A DNA stretch of 64,000 nucleotides from Streptosporangium sp. NBC_01755 (GCF_035917995.1 NZ_CP109131.1:4340001-4404000); one strand, 5' to 3'; counted from the stretch's first letter, positions 1 to 8,542 are shown. Notes: generated from the sequence alone by a model not told the origin. Numbers and translations: made by a program.

Positions 1-161
1 CCGCCGACGAGTCGGCGGGCGGGGATTCGGGCGGTGGGGATCCGGGTAGCGATGATCCCGTCGGTGACGGTATCGCCGGGCATGCCAACGGGGCGTCCGT
101 ATGTCGTAATGGGATGGTCAATGTGGGGGTGCGAGCCCCGAGTCAGGTTCGACCGTGGTTA

Positions 162-180
162 CGGGGGTGACCTACCCCCG
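162..180. terminator. Hairpin upstream of the HerA-like gene
   Basis: A perfect 7-bp stem (CGGGGGT / ACCCCCG) encloses a 5-base loop. It may end transcription entering from the left edge. The rest of bases 1-212 holds no gene that I can support. Confidence 0.4.
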
Positions 181-212
181 ATTACGCGTCGGCCGGTATG
201 GCGGAGTGATCC

Positions 213-3200
213 GTGAAGCGTCAACCCTCCGGCCTGGAGCCGGGTCCCCCGGGTGGAGACCAAATGCAGCCAAGTGTGTCCCGTCCGCCCAATGCCCTGA
301 CCGGTCCCTGGTACAGAATCCAGGCGATCACGGCGCCCTCCCGTAGTTCCTCCGCCGAGTGGGACTTCGTCACGGTCCTGCCCGCCGTACTCTCCACGGC
401 CCAGCGCAACCGGCCCTTCGTGGTCGGCTGGCTCTCGCGGGGGTCCGGCGCTCCGCTGGAGCTGATCACCAACGCGGGGCCGCTGACCCCGCCGCGCCCA
501 CCCCGCAGGGCCGCCACCGAGGTCGAGCACGCCCCCGGCGGTCCCGAGCCGCTGCTCTTTCCCAGCGGCGCCCGCGGTGTCCGGATCGGTGACGAGTGGC
601 TCCGCGACCTGTCCGACCTGGCCTGGACCGTCTGCCCCGGCCGGCAGGCTCCGCCGCTCGGCGGCCGTCGCGAGCCGGACGCCGACGAGCTCAGGCGCCC
701 CACGCTTTTCGAGTCGACGCTGGTCACGCTCATGTCCCGGCCGTTCGCCTGGCTGGTGGTGGCCGAGCAGACCGATCTGCTGGACGCCGAGGTCGCGCAC
801 CTGCGTACCCAGCTCAACGTGCTGCGGCAGTACGGTGACGCCTCCGAGCGCTCCCGCTACGACGCGGAGCGGGCCGAGCGACGCATGCAGGAGCTGGACG
901 CCTTCCGCGAGGCGGGACTCTGGAACGTCCGGTTGCTGGCCGGGGCCGCCGGGCCCGAGGAACTGCGCCAGATCGCGCCGGTGCTCGTCGGCTCCGCCGA
1001 GATGAGCCACCACCCCTACCGTCTGCGCAGTGCGCTGTCCGGTCCCGTACACGGTTTCGCCGAGGCGCTGACGGTGACCCTGCAGGATCCGGCGGACGGT
1101 GCCGCCGCCCCGTTCGCGGCCACCGCCGGGGCGCTCGCCGCTCTCGCCGGGCTGCCGCACCGGGAGGTGCCGGGGGTACGGGTGCTCGACGCGGGCTTCT
1201 TCGACGTGACCAGCGAGGCCGACACCGCGCCCGGCGCGCCAGCCGTCGAGCTCGGAGCCATCCTCGACGGCCAAGACAGGCCGGTCGGCTCGTTCAGGGT
1301 CCCGCTGGCCACCCTCAACCGGCACGCTTTCGTCACCGGCGCCACCGGCTCCGGCAAGTCCCAGACCGTCAGACACCTGCTGGAACAGCTCACCGGCGCG
1401 GGCATCCCGTGGCTGGCCATCGAACCCGCGAAGTCCGAGTACGCCTCGATGGGCGGCCGGATCGAGCACCTCGCCCCGGTGACCGTGATCAACCCGTCCG
1501 CCCCGGAGAGCGTGCCGTTCAGCGTCAACCCGCTCGCCCCCGAACCCGGCTATCCGGTCCAGGCCCACATCGACATGGTCAGGGCGCTGTTCATGGCGGC
1601 CTTCGACGCCGAGGAGCCGTTCCCGCAGATCATGTCGCTCGCCCTGCAACGGGTGTACGAGGCCAACGGGTGGGACGTGGTCACCGGCTGGGCCGCCCCC
1701 GGCGCCGCCGTGCGACCCGCTGTGCCGACCCTCGAACAGCTGCAGCGGCACGCGATGGAGGTGATCAAGGAGATCGGCTACGGACGGGAGGTCCAGGCCG
1801 ATGTCGAGGGCTTCATCTCGCTGCGGCTGCGGTCGCTCCGGGTCGGCTCCGCCGGCCGGTTCTTCGAGGGCGGCCACCCCGCGGACATCGGCGACCTGCT
1901 CCAGCGCAACGTGGTGCTCGCGATCGAGGACGTCGCCAACGACGAGGACAAGGCGTTCCTGATGGGCACGCTGATCATCCGGATCGTGGAGCACCTGCGG
2001 ATGCGGGCCAGGAAGGAGCGGAGCAGCGGGCTCAAGCACGTCATCGTGATCGAGGAGGCGCACCGGCTGCTCCGCGACCGGGGCGCCGGGCGGGCCAGCA
2101 CGCACGCCGTCGAACTCCTGGCGGGCATGCTCGCCGAGATCCGCGCGTACGGGGAGGGCATCGTGGTCGCCGAGCAGATTCCCACGAAGCTGGTCTCCGA
2201 CGTGGTGAAGAACACCGCGCTGAAGGTCATCCACAGGCTCCCCGCCGAGGACGACCGCCGGCTGGTCGGGGCGGCGACGAACCTGAGCGAGGAGCAGTCC
2301 CGGCAGGTCGTCTCGCTCCCGCCCGGCGTCGCCGCGGTCTTCGCCGACGGCATGGACCGGCCGCTCCGCATCCAGGTGCCGCTGGGCGAGGACCGCGAGC
2401 GCCCGGTCCCCGGCCACACGCCGCCCATCTGCGGCCGCCGTTCGGCGGCGTGCGGGCAGGAGTGCCGCAACGGCCGGGCGTGCACGCTGGTCGAGTTGCG
2501 CGAGGCGGACCTGCTCGCCGAGGCGCCCGAGTGGGCCTGGCTGCGGATCTGGACGGACACGCTGGTGCTGGCGTTCTGCACCAACAGGCCGGCGCCCGGG
2601 GTGCCCCGGGCGCTGGCCGACCTCTGGGCGGAGCTCCCGGCACGGCGGCGCGAATGCCTGCTGGCCACGACCGCCGAACGGTGCGTGGGCCGCCGCGCGT
2701 GGTCGTTGCGGACCGTCAGTGACCCGGCCAAGCTGACCGAGCAGGTCGCCGCGATCGCGACCAGGCTGCTCGGTCCCGACCGCGACCCCGGCGAGCGGCC
2801 GGGACCCGCCTGGGTCATCCCGCAGGTGCGGTGGCTGCATGAGGTGGACCGGCTCTTCCCGCACGGCCAGCCCGCGCCCAACCCGCGCGGCTCCGCGCCG
2901 GTCATGGAGTACGCCCTGTTCAACCGTCCCGCGGGCGGCTCCGAACTGCTCGGCCACCGGGCCAAGGCGCTCCGCCACCACCCGCTCTCCATGGAGGTGG
3001 ACCGTAACCGGAAACTGGCCTGGCGGGTGATTCTCGGCGACGACGAGCGCGAGAGTGTGGAGCGCGACATCCTCACCGTCACCATCGGCGTCGACCCGGC
3101 CGAACGGCTCCGGCACGTGGCCCAGATGATGGGGGCAGGCTGGCTGGAGAGCGTGCTGTCGTGGCCGCACCGGTTCGTGCTGCCGTTCGACGCCGACTCG

Positions 3201-3236
3201 CAGGAACCCGTCGAACTCGCCTTCGCCGAGCAGTGA
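213..3236 (+). CDS. HerA-like (DUF87) P-loop ATPase
   Basis: A 1007-residue ATPase of the HerA/FtsK superfamily, the kind of hexameric motor that translocates DNA. Walker A reads GATGSGKSQT at about residues 376-385 and Walker B reads VIVIEEAH at about 610-617. An extended region follows with a Cys cluster at about 745-760 (C-x7-C-x3-C-x5-C), which could hold metal. Upstream of the motor is a charged, coiled-coil-like stretch (about 190-240). The start at 213 is a GTG with GGAG 7 bases upstream. An ATG at 264 also has a good GGAG and may be the true start. No NurA nuclease partner lies downstream, so its role in repair, conjugation or defence is open; its left neighbour is outside the window. 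Confidence 0.8.
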   Translation: MKRQPSGLEPGPPGGDQMQPSVSRPPNALTGPWYRIQAITAPSRSSSAEWDFVTVLPAVLSTAQRNRPFVVGWLSRGSGAPLELITNAGPLTPPRPPRRAATEVEHAPGGPEPLLFPSGARGVRIGDEWLRDLSDLAWTVCPGRQAPPLGGRREPDADELRRPTLFESTLVTLMSRPFAWLVVAEQTDLLDAEVAHLRTQLNVLRQYGDASERSRYDAERAERRMQELDAFREAGLWNVRLLAGAAGPEELRQIAPVLVGSAEMSHHPYRLRSALSGPVHGFAEALTVTLQDPADGAAAPFAATAGALAALAGLPHREVPGVRVLDAGFFDVTSEADTAPGAPAVELGAILDGQDRPVGSFRVPLATLNRHAFVTGATGSGKSQTVRHLLEQLTGAGIPWLAIEPAKSEYASMGGRIEHLAPVTVINPSAPESVPFSVNPLAPEPGYPVQAHIDMVRALFMAAFDAEEPFPQIMSLALQRVYEANGWDVVTGWAAPGAAVRPAVPTLEQLQRHAMEVIKEIGYGREVQADVEGFISLRLRSLRVGSAGRFFEGGHPADIGDLLQRNVVLAIEDVANDEDKAFLMGTLIIRIVEHLRMRARKERSSGLKHVIVIEEAHRLLRDRGAGRASTHAVELLAGMLAEIRAYGEGIVVAEQIPTKLVSDVVKNTALKVIHRLPAEDDRRLVGAATNLSEEQSRQVVSLPPGVAAVFADGMDRPLRIQVPLGEDRERPVPGHTPPICGRRSAACGQECRNGRACTLVELREADLLAEAPEWAWLRIWTDTLVLAFCTNRPAPGVPRALADLWAELPARRRECLLATTAERCVGRRAWSLRTVSDPAKLTEQVAAIATRLLGPDRDPGERPGPAWVIPQVRWLHEVDRLFPHGQPAPNPRGSAPVMEYALFNRPAGGSELLGHRAKALRHHPLSMEVDRNRKLAWRVILGDDERESVERDILTVTIGVDPAERLRHVAQMMGAGWLESVLSWPHRFVLPFDADSQEPVELAFAEQ

Positions 3237-3263
3237 GGTGTGGCCGAGTAGTGAGGTGTGGCC
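3228..3263 (+). repeat. 18-bp tandem duplication across the HerA-like gene stop
   Basis: Two 18-bp copies (3228-3245 and 3246-3263) differ at one base. The first contains the TGA stop of the ATPase gene. Confidence 0.9.
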
Positions 3264-3292
3264 GGGAGGGACACCCGGCCGCATTTCCCGCT

Positions 3293-3355
3293 GTGGAGCC
3301 GGTGGAGCCGGTGGAGCCGGTGGAGCCGGTGGAGCCGGTGGAGCTGGTGGAGCCT
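3293..3355 (+). repeat. Seven tandem copies of a 9-bp unit
   Basis: GTGGAGCCG is repeated seven times; the last two copies are diverged (GTGGAGCTG, GTGGAGCCT). The array is followed by a near-copy of the last codons of the preceding gene (TTCGCCTTCGCCGA). In one frame it would read EPV repeats resembling the EPVELAFAEQ end of the ATPase, so it probably grew from the 3' end of that gene. Confidence 0.9.
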
Positions 3356-3472
3356 GCGGAGTTCGCCTTCGCCGAACCGTGGGAACGGTCGGGTCTGAGG
3401 GTCTTTACGCCTCACCGTCACCGGACGGTACGTGTGACGTGCCGTCCGGGGGTGAGGGTGCCGAAGCACGGC

Positions 3473-3478
3473 TAAGAT
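3473..3478 (+). promoter_or_regulatory. -10 element TAAGAT, leaderless geometry
   Basis: TAAGAT lies 7 bases before the ATG at 3486, so the mRNA should begin at that ATG. Confidence 0.55.
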
Positions 3479-3485
3479 CTGCGGC

Positions 3486-3575
3486 ATGAACGATTCGGTG
3501 ATTCCGGCCCTGCGGCCGAGCCGGCCGGCCACCGGGTCGTCCCGCGAACGGTCGCCAAGCGAGGAGACGGTATGA
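3486..3575 (+). CDS. 29-codon leader ORF overlapping murT start
   Basis: A 29-residue ORF (MNDSVIPALRPS...) whose TGA overlaps the murT ATG as ATGA. Its own ATG sits exactly where a leaderless transcript from TAAGAT (3473-3478) should begin. It could be a translated leader that delivers ribosomes to murT by coupling, or a short regulatory peptide. It matches no family I recognise, and the evidence is purely geometric. Confidence 0.45.
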   Translation: MNDSVIPALRPSRPATGSSRERSPSEETV

Positions 3576-4858
3576 CTCAGCTTCCGCTGCGGGCGCAGCT
3601 CGCCACCGCTCTCGGCCGGACGGCCGCGACCCTGTCCCGGGTCACCGGACGCGGAGACGGGTCAGTGATCGGAGGCCGGGTCAGCATGCTCCTGGAGCCC
3701 GACCTGCTGCGCAAGCTCGCCCGCGACCGCAAGCTCGCGCTGGTGAGCGCGACCAACGGCAAGACCACGACGACCCGTCTGATCACCTCCGCGCTGTCGG
3801 AGCTCGGCGACGTCGCCACCAACGCCTTCGGCGCCAACATGCCCGCCGGGCACGTCTCGGCGCTGTCGTCGGCCAAGCACGCCCCGTACGGGGTGCTTGA
3901 GGTCGATGAGAAGTACCTGCCCGAGGTGATCGACACCACCGGCGCCGGGGTCATCTGCCTGATGAACCTCAGCCGGGACCAGATGGACCGGGCGGGCGAG
4001 ATCTGGCTGCTCGCCCAGAAGTGGCGGCGGGCGCTGGCCGGCAAGAACACCCACGTGATCGCCAATGCCGACGACCCGCTGGTGACCTGGGGCGCCTCCA
4101 CCGCGGCCTCGGTCACCTGGGTGTCGGCCGGGCAGCCCTGGAAGGAGGACTCCTGGTGCTGCCCCGAGTGCGGCGGCCCCCTCGACCGCAAGGGCATGGA
4201 GTACGTTCCGCCGGGCAGCCTCGGCTCCGGTGCCCTCTCGGGAGCGGGGGAGAACGACTGGGCCTGCCGTGAGTGCACCTTCCGGCGGCCTGAGCCCTCC
4301 TGGGTGCTCGACGACGACGCGGTGATCGACCCGCGCGGGCAGCGCTGGGTGCTGGACATCCAGCTCCCCGGGCGCGCCAACCGGGCCAACGCGGCGATAG
4401 CGCTGGCCACCGCCGAGGCGTTCGGGCTGCCCGTCGAGCGGGCGCTGCCCCGCCTGCGCGAGGTCAGGTCGGTCGCCGGCCGCTACACCACCGTGGAGCG
4501 CGACGGGCGGCACGCCCGGCTGCTGCTGGCCAAGAACCCGGCCGGCTGGCTGGAGGCCTTCGACGTGCTCGACTCCTCGCTGCCGGTGATCCTCTCGGTC
4601 AACGCCCAGGGCCCCGACGGCCGCGACACCTCATGGTTGTGGGACGTCGACTACCGCGTGCTGCGCGGCAGGCCGGTCTTCGTGACCGGGGAGCGGCGGC
4701 TCGACCTCGCGCTCCGGCTGGACGTGGCGGATGTGCCGTTCCAGCTGGCCGGATCGTTCGAGCAGGCGCTCGGCGCACAGCCGCCGGGCAAGGTCGACGT
4801 GATCGCCAACTACACCGCCTTCCAGCAGATTCGATCGGAGTTCGGTCGTGCAGTCTGA
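3572..4858 (+). CDS. murT: Lipid II isoglutaminyl synthase, MurT subunit
   Basis: Mur-ligase-family subunit of MurT-GatD. The complex amidates the alpha-carboxyl of D-Glu in the lipid II stem peptide, using ATP and ammonia from GatD, in the cytoplasm. The P-loop SATNGKTTTTRL lies at about residues 57-68. A zinc-ribbon insertion has CCPEC at about 196-200 and CREC at about 231-234, as is typical of MurT. The C-terminal DUF1727 region follows. The 428-residue length fits the family. The 3' end overlaps gatD by 11 bases, so the two subunits are translationally coupled. The start overlaps the stop of a short leader ORF. Confidence 0.93.
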   Translation: MTQLPLRAQLATALGRTAATLSRVTGRGDGSVIGGRVSMLLEPDLLRKLARDRKLALVSATNGKTTTTRLITSALSELGDVATNAFGANMPAGHVSALSSAKHAPYGVLEVDEKYLPEVIDTTGAGVICLMNLSRDQMDRAGEIWLLAQKWRRALAGKNTHVIANADDPLVTWGASTAASVTWVSAGQPWKEDSWCCPECGGPLDRKGMEYVPPGSLGSGALSGAGENDWACRECTFRRPEPSWVLDDDAVIDPRGQRWVLDIQLPGRANRANAAIALATAEAFGLPVERALPRLREVRSVAGRYTTVERDGRHARLLLAKNPAGWLEAFDVLDSSLPVILSVNAQGPDGRDTSWLWDVDYRVLRGRPVFVTGERRLDLALRLDVADVPFQLAGSFEQALGAQPPGKVDVIANYTAFQQIRSEFGRAV

Positions 4859-5564
4859 CAGCGCCCTGCGCCTTGTTTGGATTTATCCGGACCTGTTGAG
4901 CACTTATGGCGACCAGGGCAACGTCCTGGTCCTGGAGCAGCGCGCCCGGCGCCGCGGCATCCCGGTCGAGACCGTGCATGTGCGCTCGGCCGACCCGGTC
5001 CCGGAGAGCGGTGACATCTACCTGATCGGCGGCGGCGAGGACCGGCCGCAGATCCTGGCTTCCGAGCGGCTCCGGCGTGACGGCGGCCTGCACCGGGCCA
5101 TTCAGCGGGGCGCGGCCCTGCTGGCCGTGTGCGCGGGCTACCAGATCATGGGCACCACCTTCGGCGGCGAGGAGGGGCAGCCGGTCGACGGCATCGGCCT
5201 GATCGACATCTCCAGCGGCCGTGGCGAGGGCAGGGCCGTCGGCGAGCTGGCCGGGGAGGCGGACCCGGCACTCGGCATCCCGACGCTGACCGGCTTCGAG
5301 AACCACATGGGCGTCACCCGGCTCGGGCCCGGCATCCGGCCACTGGCGCGTACGGCGGTCGGCACGGGTAATGGCGACGGCACCGAGGGCTGCTACACCG
5401 GCAAGATCGTCGGAACCTACCTGCACGGTCCGGCGCTCGCCCGTAACTCCGGCCTCGCCGACCTGCTGCTCACCTGGGCGGTGGGCGCCCAGCTGCCGCC
5501 GATCGACGACTCCTGGTTCGAGCGCCTCCGCGAGGAGCGCCTGGCCGCGGTGCTGCCCGGCTGA
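4848..5564 (+). CDS. gatD: Lipid II isoglutaminyl synthase, glutaminase subunit GatD
   Basis: Class I glutamine amidotransferase (cobyric-acid-synthase-like) that hydrolyses glutamine and passes ammonia to MurT. The nucleophile elbow AVCAGYQIMG puts Cys at about residue 95, and YLHGP supplies the catalytic His at about 193. The 238-residue length is normal for GatD. The GTG start lies inside the end of murT. A strong hairpin follows the stop. Confidence 0.93.
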   Translation: MQSDSALRLVWIYPDLLSTYGDQGNVLVLEQRARRRGIPVETVHVRSADPVPESGDIYLIGGGEDRPQILASERLRRDGGLHRAIQRGAALLAVCAGYQIMGTTFGGEEGQPVDGIGLIDISSGRGEGRAVGELAGEADPALGIPTLTGFENHMGVTRLGPGIRPLARTAVGTGNGDGTEGCYTGKIVGTYLHGPALARNSGLADLLLTWAVGAQLPPIDDSWFERLREERLAAVLPG

Positions 5565-5573
5565 CGCCGGAAA

Positions 5574-5602
5574 CCGGCCGTCCGGCGTTGCCGGGCGGCC
5601 GG
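5574..5602. terminator. Terminator hairpin after gatD
   Basis: A 13-bp stem with one G-T pair and a 3-base loop starts 10 bases after the gatD stop. It lies between convergent genes. Confidence 0.6.
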
Positions 5603-5619
5603 AGGGCACGCCTCACGAG

Positions 5620-5649
5620 GGGGCCGTCAGTAGAGGGGCCGTCAGTAGA
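5620..5649. repeat. 15-bp tandem duplication over a gene 3' end
   Basis: Two perfect copies of GGGGCCGTCAGTAGA. The second holds the stop codon of the minus-strand DsrE gene and the first repeats it downstream. Confidence 0.9.
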
Positions 5650-6004
5650 CGAGAGCCTGGACGCCTTCGCCCAGGACCTCCTCGACGAATGTGGGCGCGC
5701 CCGCGATGCGGATGCCCTCGATCAGATCGTCGACCGTGATGCCCCGCCGGGCCGCGCACTGCGTGCACAGTGTCACCCTGCCGCCGGTGAGCACCGCGTC
5801 GAGCAGGTCGCCGAGCTGGGCGGCGTGCGGGAGGGAGAACTCCTTCGCCCGTCCGGGGAGGGCGAACCACGCGGACTCGCCGGTCAGCCAGAGCGAGACG
5901 GGGACTCCGCTCGCCAACGCCGCCGCGGCCACCGTGAACGCCTGGTTGCAGCGCTCGGGTGAGTCTTCGCCGACGGTAACCTTGATCACCAGTGATCGTG
6001 CCAT
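5642..6004 (-). CDS. DsrE-family small protein
   Basis: A 120-residue protein with the DsrE/peroxiredoxin-like fold pattern: a hydrophobic N-terminal strand, VPVSLWLTGES, and a CTQCAARRG segment with two Cys at about residues 81 and 84. Such proteins are linked to sulfur handling in the cytoplasm, but no substrate can be assigned. A TAGGCT hexamer (6016-6011) lies 6 bases before the ATG, so the mRNA is probably leaderless. The stop lies inside a tandem duplication. Confidence 0.75.
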   Translation of the reverse strand: MARSLVIKVTVGEDSPERCNQAFTVAAAALASGVPVSLWLTGESAWFALPGRAKEFSLPHAAQLGDLLDAVLTGGRVTLCTQCAARRGITVDDLIEGIRIAGAPTFVEEVLGEGVQALVY

Positions 6005-6010
6005 GCCCGA

Positions 6011-6016
6011 AGCCTA
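6011..6016 (-). promoter_or_regulatory. -10 element TAGGCT, leaderless geometry
   Basis: TAGGCT on the minus strand, 6 bases before the ATG at 6004. Confidence 0.5.
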
Positions 6017-6064
6017 TGCGGGTCCGCCCCTTCCCCGCCACGGCGGGATCCGCGTGACAGGGCC

Positions 6065-6070
6065 TAGGCT
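6065..6070 (+). promoter_or_regulatory. -10 element TAGGCT, leaderless geometry
   Basis: TAGGCT lies 7 bases before the ATG at 6078. It is divergent from the similar promoter at 6011-6016, with about 50 bases between them. Confidence 0.5.
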
Positions 6071-6077
6071 CGGACCC

Positions 6078-6587
6078 ATGGACGTTCCCGAACTGCATCC
6101 TGATCTTGAGCCGATCGCCTTCCTCGTGGGCGTGTGGGAAGGCGCCGGCGTCGGGGGATATCCGACGATCGAGAGTTTCAACTTCGGCCAGGAAATCGTC
6201 TTCGGCCACAACGGTAAGCCGTTCCTGACCTACAGCAGCCGCACCTGGCTGCTCGACGAGGCGGGGGAAAAGGTCCGCCCGCTGGCCACCGAGACCGGTT
6301 TCTGGCGTCAGCTTCCCGGGCGTCAGCTGGAGGTGTGCCTGTCACATCCCACGGGCATCGTGGAGATCTACGTCGGCGAGGTGGTATTCCACAAGATCGA
6401 GCTCCACACCGATGTGGTGGCCCGCACCGCCACCGCCAAGGAGTACACCGGAGGCCACCGGCTTTACGGCCTGGTCAACGGCAACCTGATGTGGGCGTAC
6501 GACATGGCGGCCATGGGCCAGCCGATTCAGTCCCACATCTCGGCCGAGCTCAAGCGGGTCGGTGACTTCGTCCCCGACGCCGGGTGA
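6078..6587 (+). CDS. Nitrobindin-family heme-binding beta-barrel protein
   Basis: A 169-residue FABP-like barrel of the nitrobindin (DUF1794/THAP4-like) family, which binds ferric heme and reacts with NO or peroxynitrite. The family motif GVWEGAGVGGYP is near residues 18-29. The likely proximal His lies in QSHISAEL at about residue 153. The length is typical. The ATG at 6078 fits both the conserved N-terminus and the leaderless promoter. The next gene is also of a heme-associated family (DUF2470), which suggests but does not prove a heme theme. Confidence 0.85.
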   Translation: MDVPELHPDLEPIAFLVGVWEGAGVGGYPTIESFNFGQEIVFGHNGKPFLTYSSRTWLLDEAGEKVRPLATETGFWRQLPGRQLEVCLSHPTGIVEIYVGEVVFHKIELHTDVVARTATAKEYTGGHRLYGLVNGNLMWAYDMAAMGQPIQSHISAELKRVGDFVPDAG

Positions 6588-6665
6588 ATTCCCGAAGGGG
6601 CGCGAGCCGGGTATCGGATGAGCGCTCCTGCTCGCACCCGGGGGCGACAGAGGCAGGGCGCTGAC

Positions 6666-6671
6666 TACGCT
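6666..6671 (+). promoter_or_regulatory. -10 element TACGCT, leaderless geometry
   Basis: TACGCT lies 7 bases before the ATG at 6679. Confidence 0.5.
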
Positions 6672-6678
6672 TTGTGGG

Positions 6679-6984
6679 ATGAGCACTCCCTTCACCCCCG
6701 AAGCGGTCGAGGCCATCAAGCGCCACATGAACGACGATCACGCTGACGACGCGCTACTGATCTGCAAGGGCCTCGGCGGACAGCCCGAGGCCACCAGTGC
6801 GACGACGACCGGTGTCGACGCCGAGGCGATCGAGTTCGCCGCCGTGGTCGGCGGGCTTGAGATTCCGGTCCGGGTCCCGTGGAGCACCACGCTGACCGAA
6901 CGCGCGCAGGTCCGTACGGAGGTCGTCCGCCTCTATCGGGACGCCTGTGCGGCCCTCGGCGTCCCCGCCCGCGGCGAGCACTGA
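6679..6984 (+). CDS. DUF2470 domain protein
   Basis: A 101-residue protein made of one DUF2470 domain, recognised from IKRHMNDDHADDALLICK near the N-terminus and the following GVDAEAIEF. The domain occurs at the C-terminus of HugZ-type heme-degrading proteins, where its His residues contact heme. A free-standing copy has no assigned reaction. It probably has its own leaderless promoter. Confidence 0.8.
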   Translation: MSTPFTPEAVEAIKRHMNDDHADDALLICKGLGGQPEATSATTTGVDAEAIEFAAVVGGLEIPVRVPWSTTLTERAQVRTEVVRLYRDACAALGVPARGEH

Positions 6985-7178
6985 CCGGCGCTCCCTCACA
7001 TTTCATCCCTTGGGCGACTTTCGCCCTGAATTCCTACTAAAAGCACTAAATAAGGGAGTAATTCGGAAAGAGGAAGGGCTGGTGGGGGCGTTGGTGACAG
7101 TCGGGTCAACGTCAGGATTGATCATGGCATTCATGGAAAGCTCCCAGATGCTGAAATTTCCTGAAATGAGGAGGCGCG

Positions 7179-8114
7179 GTGAAACCGCGAGCCCTTGTGC
7201 TGGCGCCAATGCGAGGTCCGGAGTGGGACCGTCTGAGAGAGCTGATCGACGTCCACTACGACCCGGCTGAGCACAGTCCGCACCCGGCGGCCGACCTGGC
7301 CCGGCGGCTCGCGGACACCGGGGCGCGCATCCTCATCACCGAGTCCGACGAGGTCGCGGGCCCGGTGCTGGATCTTCCCCTGCTGGTGGTGGGCTGCGCC
7401 CGCGGCGACGCGGGGAACGTGGACCTCGGCGCGGCCATCGACAGGGGCATTCCCGTCGTCTGCGCCCCGGGGCGCGACGCCGACGCGGTGGCCGAGCTCA
7501 CCCTCGCCCTGATCCTCGCGGTGACCCGCCGGGTTGCGGTCGGCGACCGGGAGATCCGCCACGGCATGGTCTCCTACCGGCGGCACCGCGCGTGGGAGCT
7601 CGCGGGCCGGACCGTCGGCCTGATCGGCTACGGGGCGGTCGGCCACGCGGTGGCCTGGCGAATGAGGGGGCTGGGCATGCGTGTCATGGTCTACGACCCC
7701 GAGGCGGCGGAGAAGCGGTACGGCCTCGACGTCCTGCTGGCCCAGGCCGACGTCGTCTCCGTACACGCTCCCGCGTCGGCGGGTCTGCTGATCGGCGCCG
7801 TGGAGTTCGCCGCGATGAGGACCGGAGCGATCTTCGTCAACACCTCCGACGCGGTCCTGCACGATATGAACGCCCTCGTCGGAGCGCTGAAGGCGGGCCA
7901 TCTGGGCGGCGCGGCCCTCGACAGGTTCGCCGGGGACTGGCTCGACCCGGCCCATCCGCTCGCCGACATGGACAACGTGGTGCTCACCCCGCACCTGGGC
8001 GCGGGAACCTACGACACCGAGATCAACCACACCCGGATGATCTGCGAGGACATCGTCAGGATCCTCGGCGGGGAAAGGCCGCTGCACTGCGCCAACCCCG
8101 ACTTCCAGGGATGA
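7179..8114 (+). CDS. D-isomer-specific 2-hydroxyacid dehydrogenase
   Basis: A 311-residue NAD-dependent dehydrogenase of the 2-hydroxyacid (phosphoglycerate dehydrogenase-like) family. The dinucleotide-binding GYGAVG lies at about residues 150-155 and the catalytic His in TPHLGA at about 271. There is no C-terminal ACT domain, so this is not the usual long SerA. The substrate cannot be read from sequence. The GTG start has GAGGAGG about 8 bases upstream. The 190-base upstream region is AT-richer than its surroundings and probably holds the promoter. Confidence 0.85.
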   Translation: MKPRALVLAPMRGPEWDRLRELIDVHYDPAEHSPHPAADLARRLADTGARILITESDEVAGPVLDLPLLVVGCARGDAGNVDLGAAIDRGIPVVCAPGRDADAVAELTLALILAVTRRVAVGDREIRHGMVSYRRHRAWELAGRTVGLIGYGAVGHAVAWRMRGLGMRVMVYDPEAAEKRYGLDVLLAQADVVSVHAPASAGLLIGAVEFAAMRTGAIFVNTSDAVLHDMNALVGALKAGHLGGAALDRFAGDWLDPAHPLADMDNVVLTPHLGAGTYDTEINHTRMICEDIVRILGGERPLHCANPDFQG

Positions 8115-8301
8115 CGACCTCCGGGGCCTCGGACCCAGGAGGGACCCCGGCAACGCGGCGGCTCAGCGGTCCTCACCGACGAACACCGAGAATCAACGAA
8201 CGGCATCGCGCCCCCGGAGCCGTGACATAGCGGGGGCGGTCGCGAGCGGTCCCGAGGATGTACGGGGAGGGCCTGGAAAGAAAAGCGCCTGGAAAAGGGA
8301 A

Positions 8302-8385
8302 GAACCCCGGGCCGCTTCCTCCCTGCTGAGCGGGAGGGCCGGTGGACCAAAGGCGGGATTGCCCGCCCCCGGCGGCCCGGGGTTC
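8302..8385 (-). ncRNA. Branched hairpin (three-way junction) element
   Basis: A perfect 14-bp outer stem (GAACCCCGGGCCGC at 8302-8315 with its complement at 8372-8385) encloses two further perfect 6-bp hairpins: CCTCCC/GGGAGG (8318-8323/8332-8337) and GGCGGG/CCCGCC (8352-8357/8362-8367). On the minus strand it is followed by a T-rich stretch, as in a terminator. It lies downstream of a 13-codon minus-strand ORF, between convergent genes. It may be a structured RNA, an elaborate terminator or a small palindromic element. Confidence 0.55.
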
Positions 8386-8418
8386 CGGTGATTGTCGTGG
8401 ATTCGCCGAACGTCGCCA

Positions 8419-8448
8419 GACGCCCGGACAGAGTCCGGTCGCGGCGTC
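8419..8448 (-). terminator. Hairpin directly after the 13-codon ORF
   Basis: The inner stem CCGGAC/GTCCGG has a 3-base loop. It is extended by GACGC/GCGTC across a 5-base bulge. The hairpin begins at the base after the TAG of the 13-codon ORF, a placement seen for attenuators and terminators. Confidence 0.5.
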
Positions 8449-8490
8449 CTAGCGGACAGCCACCTCGCTAGCCCAACTATGATCAACCAT
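8449..8490 (-). CDS. 13-codon ORF with strong ribosome-binding site
   Basis: The ORF encodes MVDHSWASEVAVR. AAAGGAGGTGG lies about 7 bases upstream, one of the best Shine-Dalgarno matches in the window. TTGCTC and TAACGT, 18 bases apart (about 8517-8546), could be the -35 and -10. The AT content here is locally raised. It resembles a leader peptide, but no gene follows it on that strand, only hairpins. I do not recognise the peptide. Confidence 0.4.
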   Translation of the reverse strand: MVDHSWASEVAVR

Positions 8491-8542
8491 TGTTCGGACC
8501 ACCTCCTTTCGGCGTGCCTGTACGTTATGAAACCGACCACGC

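Noticed and set aside
159..3284. Minus-strand open frame of over 1000 codons opposite the HerA-like gene
   Set aside because: It is a mirror of a real high-GC gene: low-complexity Arg/Gly/Pro composition, no domain motifs, and the plus strand carries clear Walker motifs.
8449..8490. Tryptophan-operon type attenuator peptide
   Set aside because: Only one Trp codon and no amino-acid biosynthesis gene downstream; kept only as an unassigned short ORF.
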